From assembly GCA_934177485.1 (NCBI GenBank), contig CAKPPF010000001.1, forward strand, positions 62,001-126,000: DNA of 64,000 nt. Direction: 5' to 3'. The notes under the pieces are model-generated. The model had not been told where the DNA came from, searched no databases, and worked only from the letters and a program-made list of their open reading frames with translations. The DNA is from an uncultured Clostridia bacterium (GTDB lineage Bacteria > Bacillota > Clostridia > TANB77 > CAG-508). Positions 30,553-39,429 of this stretch are shown piece after piece (within the stretch, counting starts at the first letter, position 1; each line of letters begins with the position of its first letter). Made by a program: the position numbers and the translations under genes.

Positions 30553-30594
30553 AAGGAGGAAAAGAATAATAAAAAAGATTATTCTTTAAAACAT
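30553..30594 (+). promoter_or_regulatory. Distant Shine-Dalgarno site bridged to the start by a hairpin
   Basis: AAGGAGG (30553-30559) is 35 nt from the LCP ATG, too far for normal initiation. A perfect 10-bp hairpin fills the gap: AAAGAATAAT (30561-30570), loop 30571-30577, ATTATTCTTT (30578-30587). If it folds, the effective spacing is 8 nt. No other Shine-Dalgarno site or in-frame start codon lies closer. Confidence 0.65.
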
Positions 30595-31548
30595 ATGAAA
30601 AAAACTATTTTAATTATATTATTAACACTAATTGCTATTATAGCTATAATTGGTGGAGGACTATATTATTTTTATAATAATAAATTAGACAAAATTAATT
30701 ATGAAGAAATTCCTAAAAATGACATAGAAGTAACAGAAGGAATAGAAGAAAAACTAGACAAATATAGAAATATTGTATTGTTTGGAATAGATGACGCTGA
30801 TGGATATAACGGCAGAAGTGATTGTATAATAATATTTTCTTTAAACGAAAAAACAAATGATGTAAAAATGACATCAATATATAGAGATACTTATGTTGAG
30901 GTCCCAAAACATGGATATACAAAAATTAATCACGCATATGCATATGGTGGAGCAGCACTAGCAATGAGCACTATAAACAGAAACCTAGATCTAGATATAA
31001 CAGAATATGTAACAATTAATTTTGAGGTTGTAAAAGATGTTGTTGATTATGTTGATGGAATTACAATTAATGTAACATCACAGGAAGCTAAAAGCATTCC
31101 AGGATTAACTAAAGCAGGAACATACAACTTAAACGGAGTGCAAGCATTAGCGTACGGAAGAATAAGGAAAATAGATACAGATTATAAACGAACAGAAAGA
31201 ATGAGAACTGTAATAAATGAAGTGTTTAAAAAAGTGAAGAAAATGTCTGTAACAGAAATGAACAAGTTTGCAGATGAAATATTACCAGAAATACATACAA
31301 ATATAAAAAGAAACGAAATAACAGATTTAATAACAAAAGCAATATCATTAGAAATAAAGGAAAGTAATGGTTGGCCATATGGAGTTACAGGAAAAACAAT
31401 TAACAAAATATGGTATGGAATACCAAATAACTTAGAAGAAAGTGTTAAAAAATTACATAAGGATTTGTTTAACGAAGAAGAATATGAACCATCTGAAACA
31501 GTAAAAAAGATTAGTAACACAATAATAAGTAAAACAGGTGTTAAATAA
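30595..31548 (+). CDS. LytR-CpsA-Psr (LCP) family glycopolymer ligase
   Basis: Membrane-anchored enzyme expected to attach the locus polysaccharide to peptidoglycan. The 317-residue protein has an N-terminal signal anchor (about 4-27), then the LCP domain with VLFGIDDADGYNGRSD, KMTSIYRDTYVEVP (catalytic Arg region), INHAYAYGGAALAMSTI and GRIRKIDTDYKRTERM. There is no C-terminal extension. The start has an unusual leader (see the hairpin at 30553). It is followed by a priming sugar transferase, matching the usual head of such loci. Confidence 0.88.
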   Translation: MKKTILIILLTLIAIIAIIGGGLYYFYNNKLDKINYEEIPKNDIEVTEGIEEKLDKYRNIVLFGIDDADGYNGRSDCIIIFSLNEKTNDVKMTSIYRDTYVEVPKHGYTKINHAYAYGGAALAMSTINRNLDLDITEYVTINFEVVKDVVDYVDGITINVTSQEAKSIPGLTKAGTYNLNGVQALAYGRIRKIDTDYKRTERMRTVINEVFKKVKKMSVTEMNKFADEILPEIHTNIKRNEITDLITKAISLEIKESNGWPYGVTGKTINKIWYGIPNNLEESVKKLHKDLFNEEEYEPSETVKKISNTIISKTGVK

Positions 31549-31574
31549 TAAAATTATATTTTTTGTACAAAAAA

Positions 31575-31598
31575 TAGTAGAAGATATATCTTCTACTA
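31575..31598. promoter_or_regulatory. 24-bp perfect palindrome before the sugar transferase gene
   Basis: TAGTAGAAGATA and its exact complement form a 24-bp palindrome at 31575-31598. A second short palindrome (TTTTTTGTACAAAAAA) lies immediately before it. Together they could fold in RNA or bind a dimeric protein; there is no following U-tract. Confidence 0.45.
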
Positions 31599-31620
31599 AA
31601 GGGAGTTAGAAAAAGGGGAA

Positions 31621-32259
31621 ATGAATAAAAAAATATTTTTAATAGTAAAAAGAACTTTTGATATTATAGTAAGTTTAATAGCAATAATGTTACTTGCAAT
31701 TCCAATGATTATAGTGGCAATATGTATAAAAAAAGAAGATGGTTCTCCTGTAATATTTAAACAAATAAGAATGGGGAAGAATTTAAAACCATTTTACATA
31801 TATAAGTTTAGAACAATGAAAACACAAAGAAGAGAATTAGAAAGCGATTTATCTCACGAAGAGATGGTAACAAAAGTTGGAAAAATATTAAGAGCAACAA
31901 GCATAGATGAACTGCCACAATTGTTTAATATATTAAAAGGTGATATGAGTTTTATAGGTCCACGACCATGGATATTAGAATATTATGAATGGTTTACTGA
32001 TGAACAGAAAAGAAGAAGTGAAGTAAAACCAGGAATAACAGGACTTGCTCAGGCAAAAGGAAGAAATGCACTAAATGTTTTTAAAAAGATAGATTATGAT
32101 ATTGAATATGTAGATAATATGAGTTTATGGTTAGATATTAAGATATTCTTTTTATCAATAGTTGCTGTTTTGAAAAAAACAAGTGCCGAAATATCTGAAA
32201 TGGGAATAAAGGAAGAATTAGAAGAATTAAAGGAACAAAGAGAAAAAATACATAGTTAA
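31621..32259 (+). CDS. Priming sugar transferase (undecaprenyl-phosphate sugar phosphotransferase)
   Basis: Monotopic phosphoglycosyl transferase that starts repeat-unit synthesis by placing a sugar-phosphate on undecaprenyl phosphate at the inner membrane face. The 212-residue protein begins with KRTFDIIVSL and one hydrophobic re-entrant segment (about 10-33). It continues with the family motifs VIFKQIRMGK, YKFRTMK, GDMSFIGPRP and KPGITGLAQAKGRNAL. AAAAGGGG precedes the ATG. The substrate sugar cannot be read from the sequence. Confidence 0.93.
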   Translation: MNKKIFLIVKRTFDIIVSLIAIMLLAIPMIIVAICIKKEDGSPVIFKQIRMGKNLKPFYIYKFRTMKTQRRELESDLSHEEMVTKVGKILRATSIDELPQLFNILKGDMSFIGPRPWILEYYEWFTDEQKRRSEVKPGITGLAQAKGRNALNVFKKIDYDIEYVDNMSLWLDIKIFFLSIVAVLKKTSAEISEMGIKEELEELKEQREKIHS

Positions 32260-32278
32260 AACATAGAAAGGAAAAACA

Positions 32279-34456
32279 ATGAAAAAAGTATTATTTACTG
32301 CAACAGTTGACTCACATATATTGCAATTTCACATTCCATATTTAAAAATGTTTAAAGATAATGGATATGAAGTACATGTTGCAACAAATGGAACTGATAA
32401 AATTCCATATTGCGATGTAAAACATACAGTAAGTTTTGAAAGAGATCCCATTAAATTCAATAATATAAAAGCTATAAAACAATTAAAAAAAATAATAAAT
32501 GAAAATAATTTTGAAATTATACATTGCCATACACCGATGGGAAGTGTTGTTACAAGAATAGCTGCAAAAAAAGCAAGAAACAAAGGAACAAGGGTAATAT
32601 ATACAGCACATGGATTTCATTTCTTTAAAGGAGCTCCACTTGCTAATTGGTTAATATTTTATCCAATAGAAAAATATTTATCTAAATATACAGACTGTTT
32701 GATAACAATAAATCAGGAAGATTATGAATTAGCAAAAAGAAAATTTAAGAAATGTAGACAAATAGAACTGGTTCATGGAGTTGGGGTAGATGAAAGTAAA
32801 TTCAATTTTGAAATGTCAGATAAAGAAAAACATAAATTAAGAGAAAGTTTAGGATTAACAGATGAGGATTTTGTAATTATATATGTTGCAGAGTTAAGTA
32901 AAAGAAAAAATCAAGGAATGCTAATAAAAGCAGTAAAAGAATTAATAGATGGTGGAAAAAATAATATAAAAGTTATTCTACCAGGAACAGATTCTATTAA
33001 TGGATATTATCAAAATTTAACTGATAAATTAGAAATTACAAATAATGTTAAATTTCTAGGTTACAGAAAAGACATACCTAAATTACTAAAAATATCAGAC
33101 TTATATGTATCTACAGCAAAACAAGAGGGATTGCCAGTAAATATAATGGAAGCAATGTGTGCACAATTACCAATAATCGCAACAGATTGTAGAGGAAACA
33201 GAGATTTAGTTGATGAATGTGTGAAGATAAATAATATTGAAGAGTTAAAAGTAAAAATATTAAAGAAAATAACTCAAAAAAATTCTAAAGTTAATTACAA
33301 TATATTAAAATATTCAAGTACAGAAACATTAAATATAATAGAAAAAATCTATAATCAAAATTCAAGAAAAAAAGTTATTATGCTAAGATCTACCGCTATT
33401 AAAAATGACTCAAGAATACAAAAAGAAGCTAAGGCTATCAAAGAAAATAAAAATGAAGTTTTTATAATAGGATGGGATAGAGAAAATCAATTAGATAGAT
33501 TTGAAAAGTTTGAAAATATAGATATTGAATTTTTTAGAAAAAAATCAGTTTATGGAAGTGGAATTAAAAATTTAATCAGTTTAATATTATTTCAAATATT
33601 CTTATTAAATAAACTTATCAAGTACAGAAAAAATTATGATATTATATTTTCTTGTGATTTAGATACTGGGATAATATCAAGAATTGTTTCTAAAATTTTT
33701 AGAAAAAGAATGATTTATGATATATATGACTATTATATAGATTGCCATAATTTGCCTAGTTGGTTATCTAACTTTGCTGAAAGACAAGAAATAAAAAATA
33801 TAAATTATGCAGATGTCACTATTATTTGTACAGAACAAAGGAAGGAACAAATAAAGAAAGCTCATCCAAAAAATTTGATAGTGATTCATAATTCACCAGA
33901 GATTCCTGAGAATATTACCAATATGGAGAGTGTGGTACAAAGCAAATCAAATAAACTCAAAATAGTATATGTAGGAATCCTACAAGATGATAGAATGCTA
34001 TGCGAGGTTGGTGAGGCAATAAAAAAATATCCGCAATATGAATTACATATAGGTGGATTTGGAAAATATGAAGAATATTTTAAAGATTTAGCAAAAAAAC
34101 ATGAAAATATATTCTTTTATGGATCTTTAAACTATGAAAGTGTTCTAAAATTAGAAAGTGAATGTGATATATTATTTGCTACATATAATCCAAAAATCAA
34201 AAATCATAAATATTCAGCACCAAATAAACTTTATGAAGCAATGGCTTTAGGTAAGCCAATAATAGTATGCAAAAATACAGGTATAGATAAAATAGTAGAA
34301 GAAAATAAATTAGGAAAAGTAATAGATTATGATGCTGAAAAATTAATAAAAACATTAAAAAATATAGAAAATTATAATTTGAAAAGTACAATAAATTTGT
34401 ATGAAAGCAGATATAGTTGGAGAGTAATGAAAAATAGGTTATTAAGTATATTATAA
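32279..34456 (+). CDS. Fused double GT4-type glycosyltransferase
   Basis: A 725-residue protein made of two GT-B glycosyltransferases in series. The first (about 1-365) resembles EpsD/CapM-type enzymes: HCHTPMGSVVTRIAAKKAR, TAHGFHFFKGAP, VHGVGVDESKF, AELSKRKNQGMLI and KQEGLPVNIMEAMC. The second (about 370-725) begins RKKVIMLRSTAIKNDSRIQKE and has YDIYDYYIDCHNLP, VYVGILQDDRML and APNKLYEAMALGKPIIV. Each half has a full donor-binding domain, so both may be active and add consecutive sugars. Whether it is a native fusion or a joined reading is not in doubt: the frame is continuous. Confidence 0.85.
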   Translation: MKKVLFTATVDSHILQFHIPYLKMFKDNGYEVHVATNGTDKIPYCDVKHTVSFERDPIKFNNIKAIKQLKKIINENNFEIIHCHTPMGSVVTRIAAKKARNKGTRVIYTAHGFHFFKGAPLANWLIFYPIEKYLSKYTDCLITINQEDYELAKRKFKKCRQIELVHGVGVDESKFNFEMSDKEKHKLRESLGLTDEDFVIIYVAELSKRKNQGMLIKAVKELIDGGKNNIKVILPGTDSINGYYQNLTDKLEITNNVKFLGYRKDIPKLLKISDLYVSTAKQEGLPVNIMEAMCAQLPIIATDCRGNRDLVDECVKINNIEELKVKILKKITQKNSKVNYNILKYSSTETLNIIEKIYNQNSRKKVIMLRSTAIKNDSRIQKEAKAIKENKNEVFIIGWDRENQLDRFEKFENIDIEFFRKKSVYGSGIKNLISLILFQIFLLNKLIKYRKNYDIIFSCDLDTGIISRIVSKIFRKRMIYDIYDYYIDCHNLPSWLSNFAERQEIKNINYADVTIICTEQRKEQIKKAHPKNLIVIHNSPEIPENITNMESVVQSKSNKLKIVYVGILQDDRMLCEVGEAIKKYPQYELHIGGFGKYEEYFKDLAKKHENIFFYGSLNYESVLKLESECDILFATYNPKIKNHKYSAPNKLYEAMALGKPIIVCKNTGIDKIVEENKLGKVIDYDAEKLIKTLKNIENYNLKSTINLYESRYSWRVMKNRLLSIL

Positions 34457-34468
34457 AAAGAGGAAAAA

Positions 34469-35477
34469 ATGAGATATATATTATTATTTTTATTAGTATT
34501 TTTTTTGATATTATCAAAAAAAAATACTAAATACAAAAAAGTTTTTATATTTTTTGCAGCTAGCACTTTAATAGTTTTTGCATCATTAAGAGGTAATATA
34601 TTAAATGGAAAATATTCTGGAAATGATTATCTTAGTTATAATAAATGGTTTAATAATATTGACAATATAAAGTTATCTTTAATGAATGATATTGGTTTTA
34701 ACATATTAATGTTAGTAATAAAAAAAATAACGAATTCATACCCAATATTTATTATAATTACATCAGTATTATTTGTATATTCTATATTTAAATTTTCGAT
34801 AGATAATAGTAAAGATTATTTGATATCAATTTTTATATTTATTGCGTTTGGAATATTTGAATTAGGTATATCCGCTATAAGACAATGGATAGCCGGATCA
34901 ATATTTTTATTATCGTTTAGATATGTTAAAGAAAGAAAATTTCGGAAAATATCTATTAGGAATATTGATAGCTTCTTTATTTCATAATAGTGCAATTGTA
35001 TTATTGATAGTTTATCCTTTTGTTAATATTAATATAAAAGAAAAGTATAAAATTTTAATTGCTGTATTATTAGGAACAGGGTTGTTTTTTCTAATAAAAA
35101 CCAATATTATATTTGCATATATATATAAATATTTTCCAAGTTACGAATATAAATATTTAAATATTGGAAGTGAATTAAATTCTAATTATACAGTTTTTAT
35201 TATTTCGTCATTTTGCTTATTAATTGCTGTGTTATATAAAAAAAATTTCTATAGTAAAGAACCAGAATATTCATATCAAATAAGTTTTTTAATATTATTA
35301 TGCTTATTTGCATTTTTAGCAACTTTAAATCCTATGTTTGGTAGAATGTTAGAATACTTTATGCCAGCAATACCACTTATAATACCAAGTCTAATAGATT
35401 TGTTTAATGACAGAAAGCAAAAGTTGTTAGCATTAACAATATGCACCATATTCTTTAGTATTATATATATAATGTAA
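34469..35477 (+). pseudogene. EpsG-type polysaccharide polymerase, split by a frameshift
   Basis: Two overlapping frames (34469-34987 and 34923-35477) together give one ~335-residue polytopic membrane protein of the EpsG type, the presumed Wzy-like polymerase. The first frame ends with ISAIRQWIAGSIFLLSFRYV then KERKF, after which it reads nonsense; the second continues with FGKYLLGILIASLFHNSAIV, a typical EpsG segment with its conserved His. The shift is at about 34935-34950 (in AAAATTTCGGAAAA), where one extra base is present relative to an intact frame. It could be a real mutation, a phase-variable state or an assembly error. No other polymerase candidate is in the locus. Confidence 0.7.
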
Positions 35478-35488
35478 GGAGAAATAAA

Positions 35489-36454
35489 ATGAAAGAAACA
35501 AGCATAAGCATTATAATTCCTGTGTTTAATATAAAAAAATACATAGAAAAATGTATTTTTAGTATACTTGAACAAGATTACCAAAATTATGAAATACTAG
35601 TAATTAATGATGGATCAACAGATAATTCGGAAGAAGTTATTAGAAAAATAAGAAGTAATAAGATAAAGATAATTAATAAAGAGAATGGAGGGTTATCTTC
35701 AGCTAGAAATGAAGGAGTTAAACATGCAAAAGGCGAATATATTTGGTTCATTGATGGAGATGATTATATAGAAAGGGATTCATTAAAAACAATTAATGAA
35801 TTAGTGAATAATAAAAAATATGATATAATATCTTTTGGTTTTTATAAAGAAACTTATAATAAGAAAGAATTGCAAAGAGACGATATTGACATATTAGACA
35901 AAAAACAATACATTTTAGTAAATACATCAGCTTGTACAAAAGTATTTAATAGAACTTTTTATATAGAAAACAGATTTCATTTTTCGGAAGGTAAAATATA
36001 TGAGGATTTAAGTCTTATACCATTTATAATGTCAAAAACTCAAAATATAAAATTCATAGAAAAACCATTGTACAATTATGTATATAGAGAAAATTCTATC
36101 ATGAATAACAATATAAAATTTAATAAAAACCGAGATGATAAATTTTTTGCATTAGACAGATTGACCAAACTATTTAAAAAAAATGATACTTTTCTTAAAT
36201 ACTATTCAGAGATAGAATACTTGGTTATAAAACACTTATTAATTGTTTATTCTACTGAAATATTAAAATTTAATAAAAAAATATATAAAGACAGGTGTAA
36301 ACATGTTCTAGAATATTTAAATACTAACTATAAAGAATGGGAAAAAAATAAATATTTGATGAAAACACCGATTTTAACAAAGATATATATATATATGTTT
36401 AAAAGAAAGTTGTTTATGTTATGTAAAATAGCTTTATTATTTAAAAAAAGATAA
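35489..36454 (+). CDS. Glycosyltransferase family 2
   Basis: GT-A fold transferase of 321 residues. The N-terminal domain has SIIIPVFNIKKYIEKCIFS, VINDGSTDNSEE, NGGLSSARNEGVKHAKGEYI and the metal-binding DGDD motif. The C-terminal ~120 residues are Lys/Tyr-rich and end in a hydrophobic helix that may hold it to the membrane. AAGGAG precedes the ATG, 12 nt after the polymerase frame. Acceptor and donor sugars are unknown. Confidence 0.9.
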   Translation: MKETSISIIIPVFNIKKYIEKCIFSILEQDYQNYEILVINDGSTDNSEEVIRKIRSNKIKIINKENGGLSSARNEGVKHAKGEYIWFIDGDDYIERDSLKTINELVNNKKYDIISFGFYKETYNKKELQRDDIDILDKKQYILVNTSACTKVFNRTFYIENRFHFSEGKIYEDLSLIPFIMSKTQNIKFIEKPLYNYVYRENSIMNNNIKFNKNRDDKFFALDRLTKLFKKNDTFLKYYSEIEYLVIKHLLIVYSTEILKFNKKIYKDRCKHVLEYLNTNYKEWEKNKYLMKTPILTKIYIYMFKRKLFMLCKIALLFKKR

Positions 36455-36467
36455 AAGAGGTGGTATA

Positions 36468-37187
36468 ATGATTCCTAAAACAATACATTACTGTTGGTTT
36501 GGAAATGGAAAATTTCCTAAATTAGCACAAAAATGCTTAGAAAGTTGGAAAAAATTCTGTCCAGATTATGAAATTATATGTTGGAATGAAGAAAAGTTTG
36601 ATTTAAATATAAATACATATGTAAAAGAGGCGTATGAAAATAAGAAATATGCATTTGTCACAGATTATGTTAGATTGTATGTTTTATATAACTATGGTGG
36701 TATTTACATGGATACAGATGTAGAAGCAATAAAAAGTCTTGATGAATTTTTGCAACATAAAGCCTTTTCGGGATTTGAAAATGAAACAGATATTCCAACT
36801 GGAATAATGGGAAGTGAAAAAGGTGTAAAAATTTTTAAAGAATTATTAAATTACTATGAAAGTATACATTTCAAAAAGAAAGATGGAACATTAGATATTA
36901 CATCTAATGTAACTACTATAACTAATATAATGAAAAATAAGGGATTAAAACAAAACAATGAATTACAAACAGTAGAAGAGTTTACTTTGTATCCTAAAGA
37001 GTATTTTTGCCCAATAGATTACCCAACCAAAACAAAAACTATAACAGAAAATACCTATACTATACATTGGTTTTCTGGATCATGGGTTTCTAATAAAGAT
37101 AAAGCTAAAATAAGGACTTATAATATATTAGTTAAAATTTTTGGACAAAATACAATAAATAAAATATTAGTAAAAAAAAGGAAATAA
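36468..37187 (+). CDS. Glycosyltransferase family 32-like (capsular sugar transferase)
   Basis: 239-residue enzyme of the GT32/Gly_transf_sug type. PKTIHYCWFGNGKFP at the N-terminus, then LESWKKFCPDYEIICWNE, VTDYVRLYVLYNYGGIYMDT with the DTD metal-binding motif, and HWFSGSW toward the C-terminus. Such enzymes add hexoses in capsule and exopolysaccharide synthesis. It is preceded by GAGGTGG and follows the GT2 gene by 13 nt. Confidence 0.88.
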   Translation: MIPKTIHYCWFGNGKFPKLAQKCLESWKKFCPDYEIICWNEEKFDLNINTYVKEAYENKKYAFVTDYVRLYVLYNYGGIYMDTDVEAIKSLDEFLQHKAFSGFENETDIPTGIMGSEKGVKIFKELLNYYESIHFKKKDGTLDITSNVTTITNIMKNKGLKQNNELQTVEEFTLYPKEYFCPIDYPTKTKTITENTYTIHWFSGSWVSNKDKAKIRTYNILVKIFGQNTINKILVKKRK

Positions 37188-37191
37188 ATAT

Positions 37192-39429
37192 ATGAAGAAA
37201 AAAAATATAGCTATAATGACATGGTATACGTATAATAATTATGGTAGTGTTTTACAAGCATATAGTTTACAGAAAGTGATTAAAAATTTAGGCTACAATG
37301 CTGATACTATTAATTTTTCACCCAAAGTACAAAATTTAAATTTAAAAGAAAAAATAAAATTTGAAAATATAAAAAAGAGATTACTACAAGAGAAAAAAAA
37401 TATTAAAAACAGTATTAATGAAAAAGACATTAAGTTTCAAAATTTTAGAACGAAAGAAATGAGCTTTACACCTAAATGTAACAATGTAACTGATTTATTT
37501 TTATTGAATGATGTTTATGATAAATTTATTTGTGGAAGTGATCAAATATGGGCACCAACAGTTTTTGATGAAAATTATTTTTTAAGTTTTGTAACAGATA
37601 AATCTAAAAAAATTTCTTATGCTCCGAGTATAGGGCTACCAACGATCGAAAATCTAAGTATAAAAGAAAATGTTAAAAAACTTATTAATGAATTCAGCAG
37701 TTTATCAATTAGAGAAGAACAGGGAAAGAAAATATTACAAGAATTAACCACTAAAGAAATAAATGTGGTTTTGGATCCTACATTACTATTAACAAAAGAA
37801 GAGTGGAATGAACAATTTTCATTGAAAGAATATAATAATGATGATTATATTGTTTTTTATTGCTTAAAAAACAACAAAAAACAATATAGTACTGCAAAAA
37901 AGATTGCTAAAAAGTTAAACAAACAATTAAAAATAATTCCTGGTAACATAGAAGATTACCAAAAAAAAGAAACTATTAATGCGTCACCTGAAGAATTTCT
38001 GAAACTTATATACAATGCATATATGGTAATTACAGATTCTTTTCATGGAACAATTTTTGCAATAAATTTTAATGTGCCATTTTTAACATTTAAACGATTT
38101 AAGGATGATAGACTATCACAAAATTCTAGAATATATAATATACTAAGAAAAACAAATCTTGAAGGAAGATTATATAATGATAATTTGGATTATTTTATTA
38201 ATAATGTAAAGTTGAATTTCAATGAAGCAAATAAAATTTTAGATATTGAAAGAAAAAAAAGCATGAATTTTTTAAAGTATTCAATACAACTTCCTAATAT
38301 TAGAGAAAATCAAAAAAAAATAACTAATTTGTGCACAGGATGCGGGATGTGTTCAGTAGTTTGTCCAACAAAAGCTATTTCACTTAAACTCAACGAAAAT
38401 GGGTTTTATCATTATGATATTGATAACAGTAAGTGTATCAATTGTAATCAGTGTATAATGGTTTGTGGACAATTAAGAAAAAATATGGATAGTATTAAAA
38501 ATATGAAATTATATAGTGCATATTCATTAGATGAAAATGTATTACAAAAATCATCTTCAGGAGGGGTAGCATATGAATTATCAAAATATGCAATAGAACA
38601 TAATTTGCAAGTTGTTGGATGCACGTATGATCTTAAGAATAATAAAGCCAAACATATAATTGTAGGCAATATTAATGAATTAGACAAATTATCAGGAAGT
38701 AAATATTTACAGAGTGATACAGCGGAAGCATTTAAAAAAATAGAAAAAATGAAAAGTGGACTAGTAATTGGTACACCGTGTCAGATAAATTCAATAGATA
38801 GATATTTAAGAAATGCAAACAAAAGAAGTGAATTTATATTAGTTGATTTAATATGTCATGGAGTTCCAACCTATTTTTTGTGGAACAAATATATATCACA
38901 ATTTCCAGAGATAGATAGTGTGATCTTTAGAAATAAAAAATATGGATGGGAAAAAAAATATATAAGTATTAATAAAAAATATAATAAACCAGATAACAAA
39001 GATTTGTTTTATAGTTTTTTTGAAAATAGTATCGCATATAATGATGCTTGTTATAATTGTAAATATAGGACAGAAACAAATGCAGATTTAAGGATAGGAG
39101 ACTATTGGGGAAAACAACATAAAAAAAACAATAATGGTATTAGTATGATAATTTGTAATACTAATAGAGGACAACAGATTATTAATCAATTATCATGTAA
39201 AAGAATTAAATTAGAAAAAGAAAATATAGATGACTATTTTAATTTTCAACAAATTAATAATATTCCTATACCTATTAATAATGAACAGATAATTAATGAA
39301 TTAAAATCAAATGAAAATAATCTGAAAAAAATATCTAATAAGTATTGTAAAAAAATAATAAAAAATAAAAAAGCAGAAAAAATCATTATACATATTTATA
39401 ATAGAATAAAGGGTAAAAAAAATGGATAG
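37192..39429 (+). CDS. Fusion of polysaccharide pyruvyltransferase and F420 hydrogenase beta-subunit-like (FrhB) protein
   Basis: 745 residues. The N-terminal half (about 1-365) is a polysaccharide pyruvyltransferase-like domain: MTWYTYNNYGSVLQAYSLQK, FICGSDQIWAP, SYAPSIGLP and ITDSFHGTIFAINFNVPF. The C-terminal half starts with two 4Fe-4S motifs, CTGCGMCSVVCPTKAI (about 381) and CINCNQCIMVCG, followed by an FrhB-type domain with KSSSGGVAYELSKYA, GTPCQINSIDRYL, VDLICHGVP and ADLRIGDYWGKQHKK. This pair occurs as neighbours or a fusion in some polysaccharide loci; the redox role is unclear. It overlaps the flippase gene by 8 nt. Confidence 0.85.
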   Translation: MKKKNIAIMTWYTYNNYGSVLQAYSLQKVIKNLGYNADTINFSPKVQNLNLKEKIKFENIKKRLLQEKKNIKNSINEKDIKFQNFRTKEMSFTPKCNNVTDLFLLNDVYDKFICGSDQIWAPTVFDENYFLSFVTDKSKKISYAPSIGLPTIENLSIKENVKKLINEFSSLSIREEQGKKILQELTTKEINVVLDPTLLLTKEEWNEQFSLKEYNNDDYIVFYCLKNNKKQYSTAKKIAKKLNKQLKIIPGNIEDYQKKETINASPEEFLKLIYNAYMVITDSFHGTIFAINFNVPFLTFKRFKDDRLSQNSRIYNILRKTNLEGRLYNDNLDYFINNVKLNFNEANKILDIERKKSMNFLKYSIQLPNIRENQKKITNLCTGCGMCSVVCPTKAISLKLNENGFYHYDIDNSKCINCNQCIMVCGQLRKNMDSIKNMKLYSAYSLDENVLQKSSSGGVAYELSKYAIEHNLQVVGCTYDLKNNKAKHIIVGNINELDKLSGSKYLQSDTAEAFKKIEKMKSGLVIGTPCQINSIDRYLRNANKRSEFILVDLICHGVPTYFLWNKYISQFPEIDSVIFRNKKYGWEKKYISINKKYNKPDNKDLFYSFFENSIAYNDACYNCKYRTETNADLRIGDYWGKQHKKNNNGISMIICNTNRGQQIINQLSCKRIKLEKENIDDYFNFQQINNIPIPINNEQIINELKSNENNLKKISNKYCKKIIKNKKAEKIIIHIYNRIKGKKNG

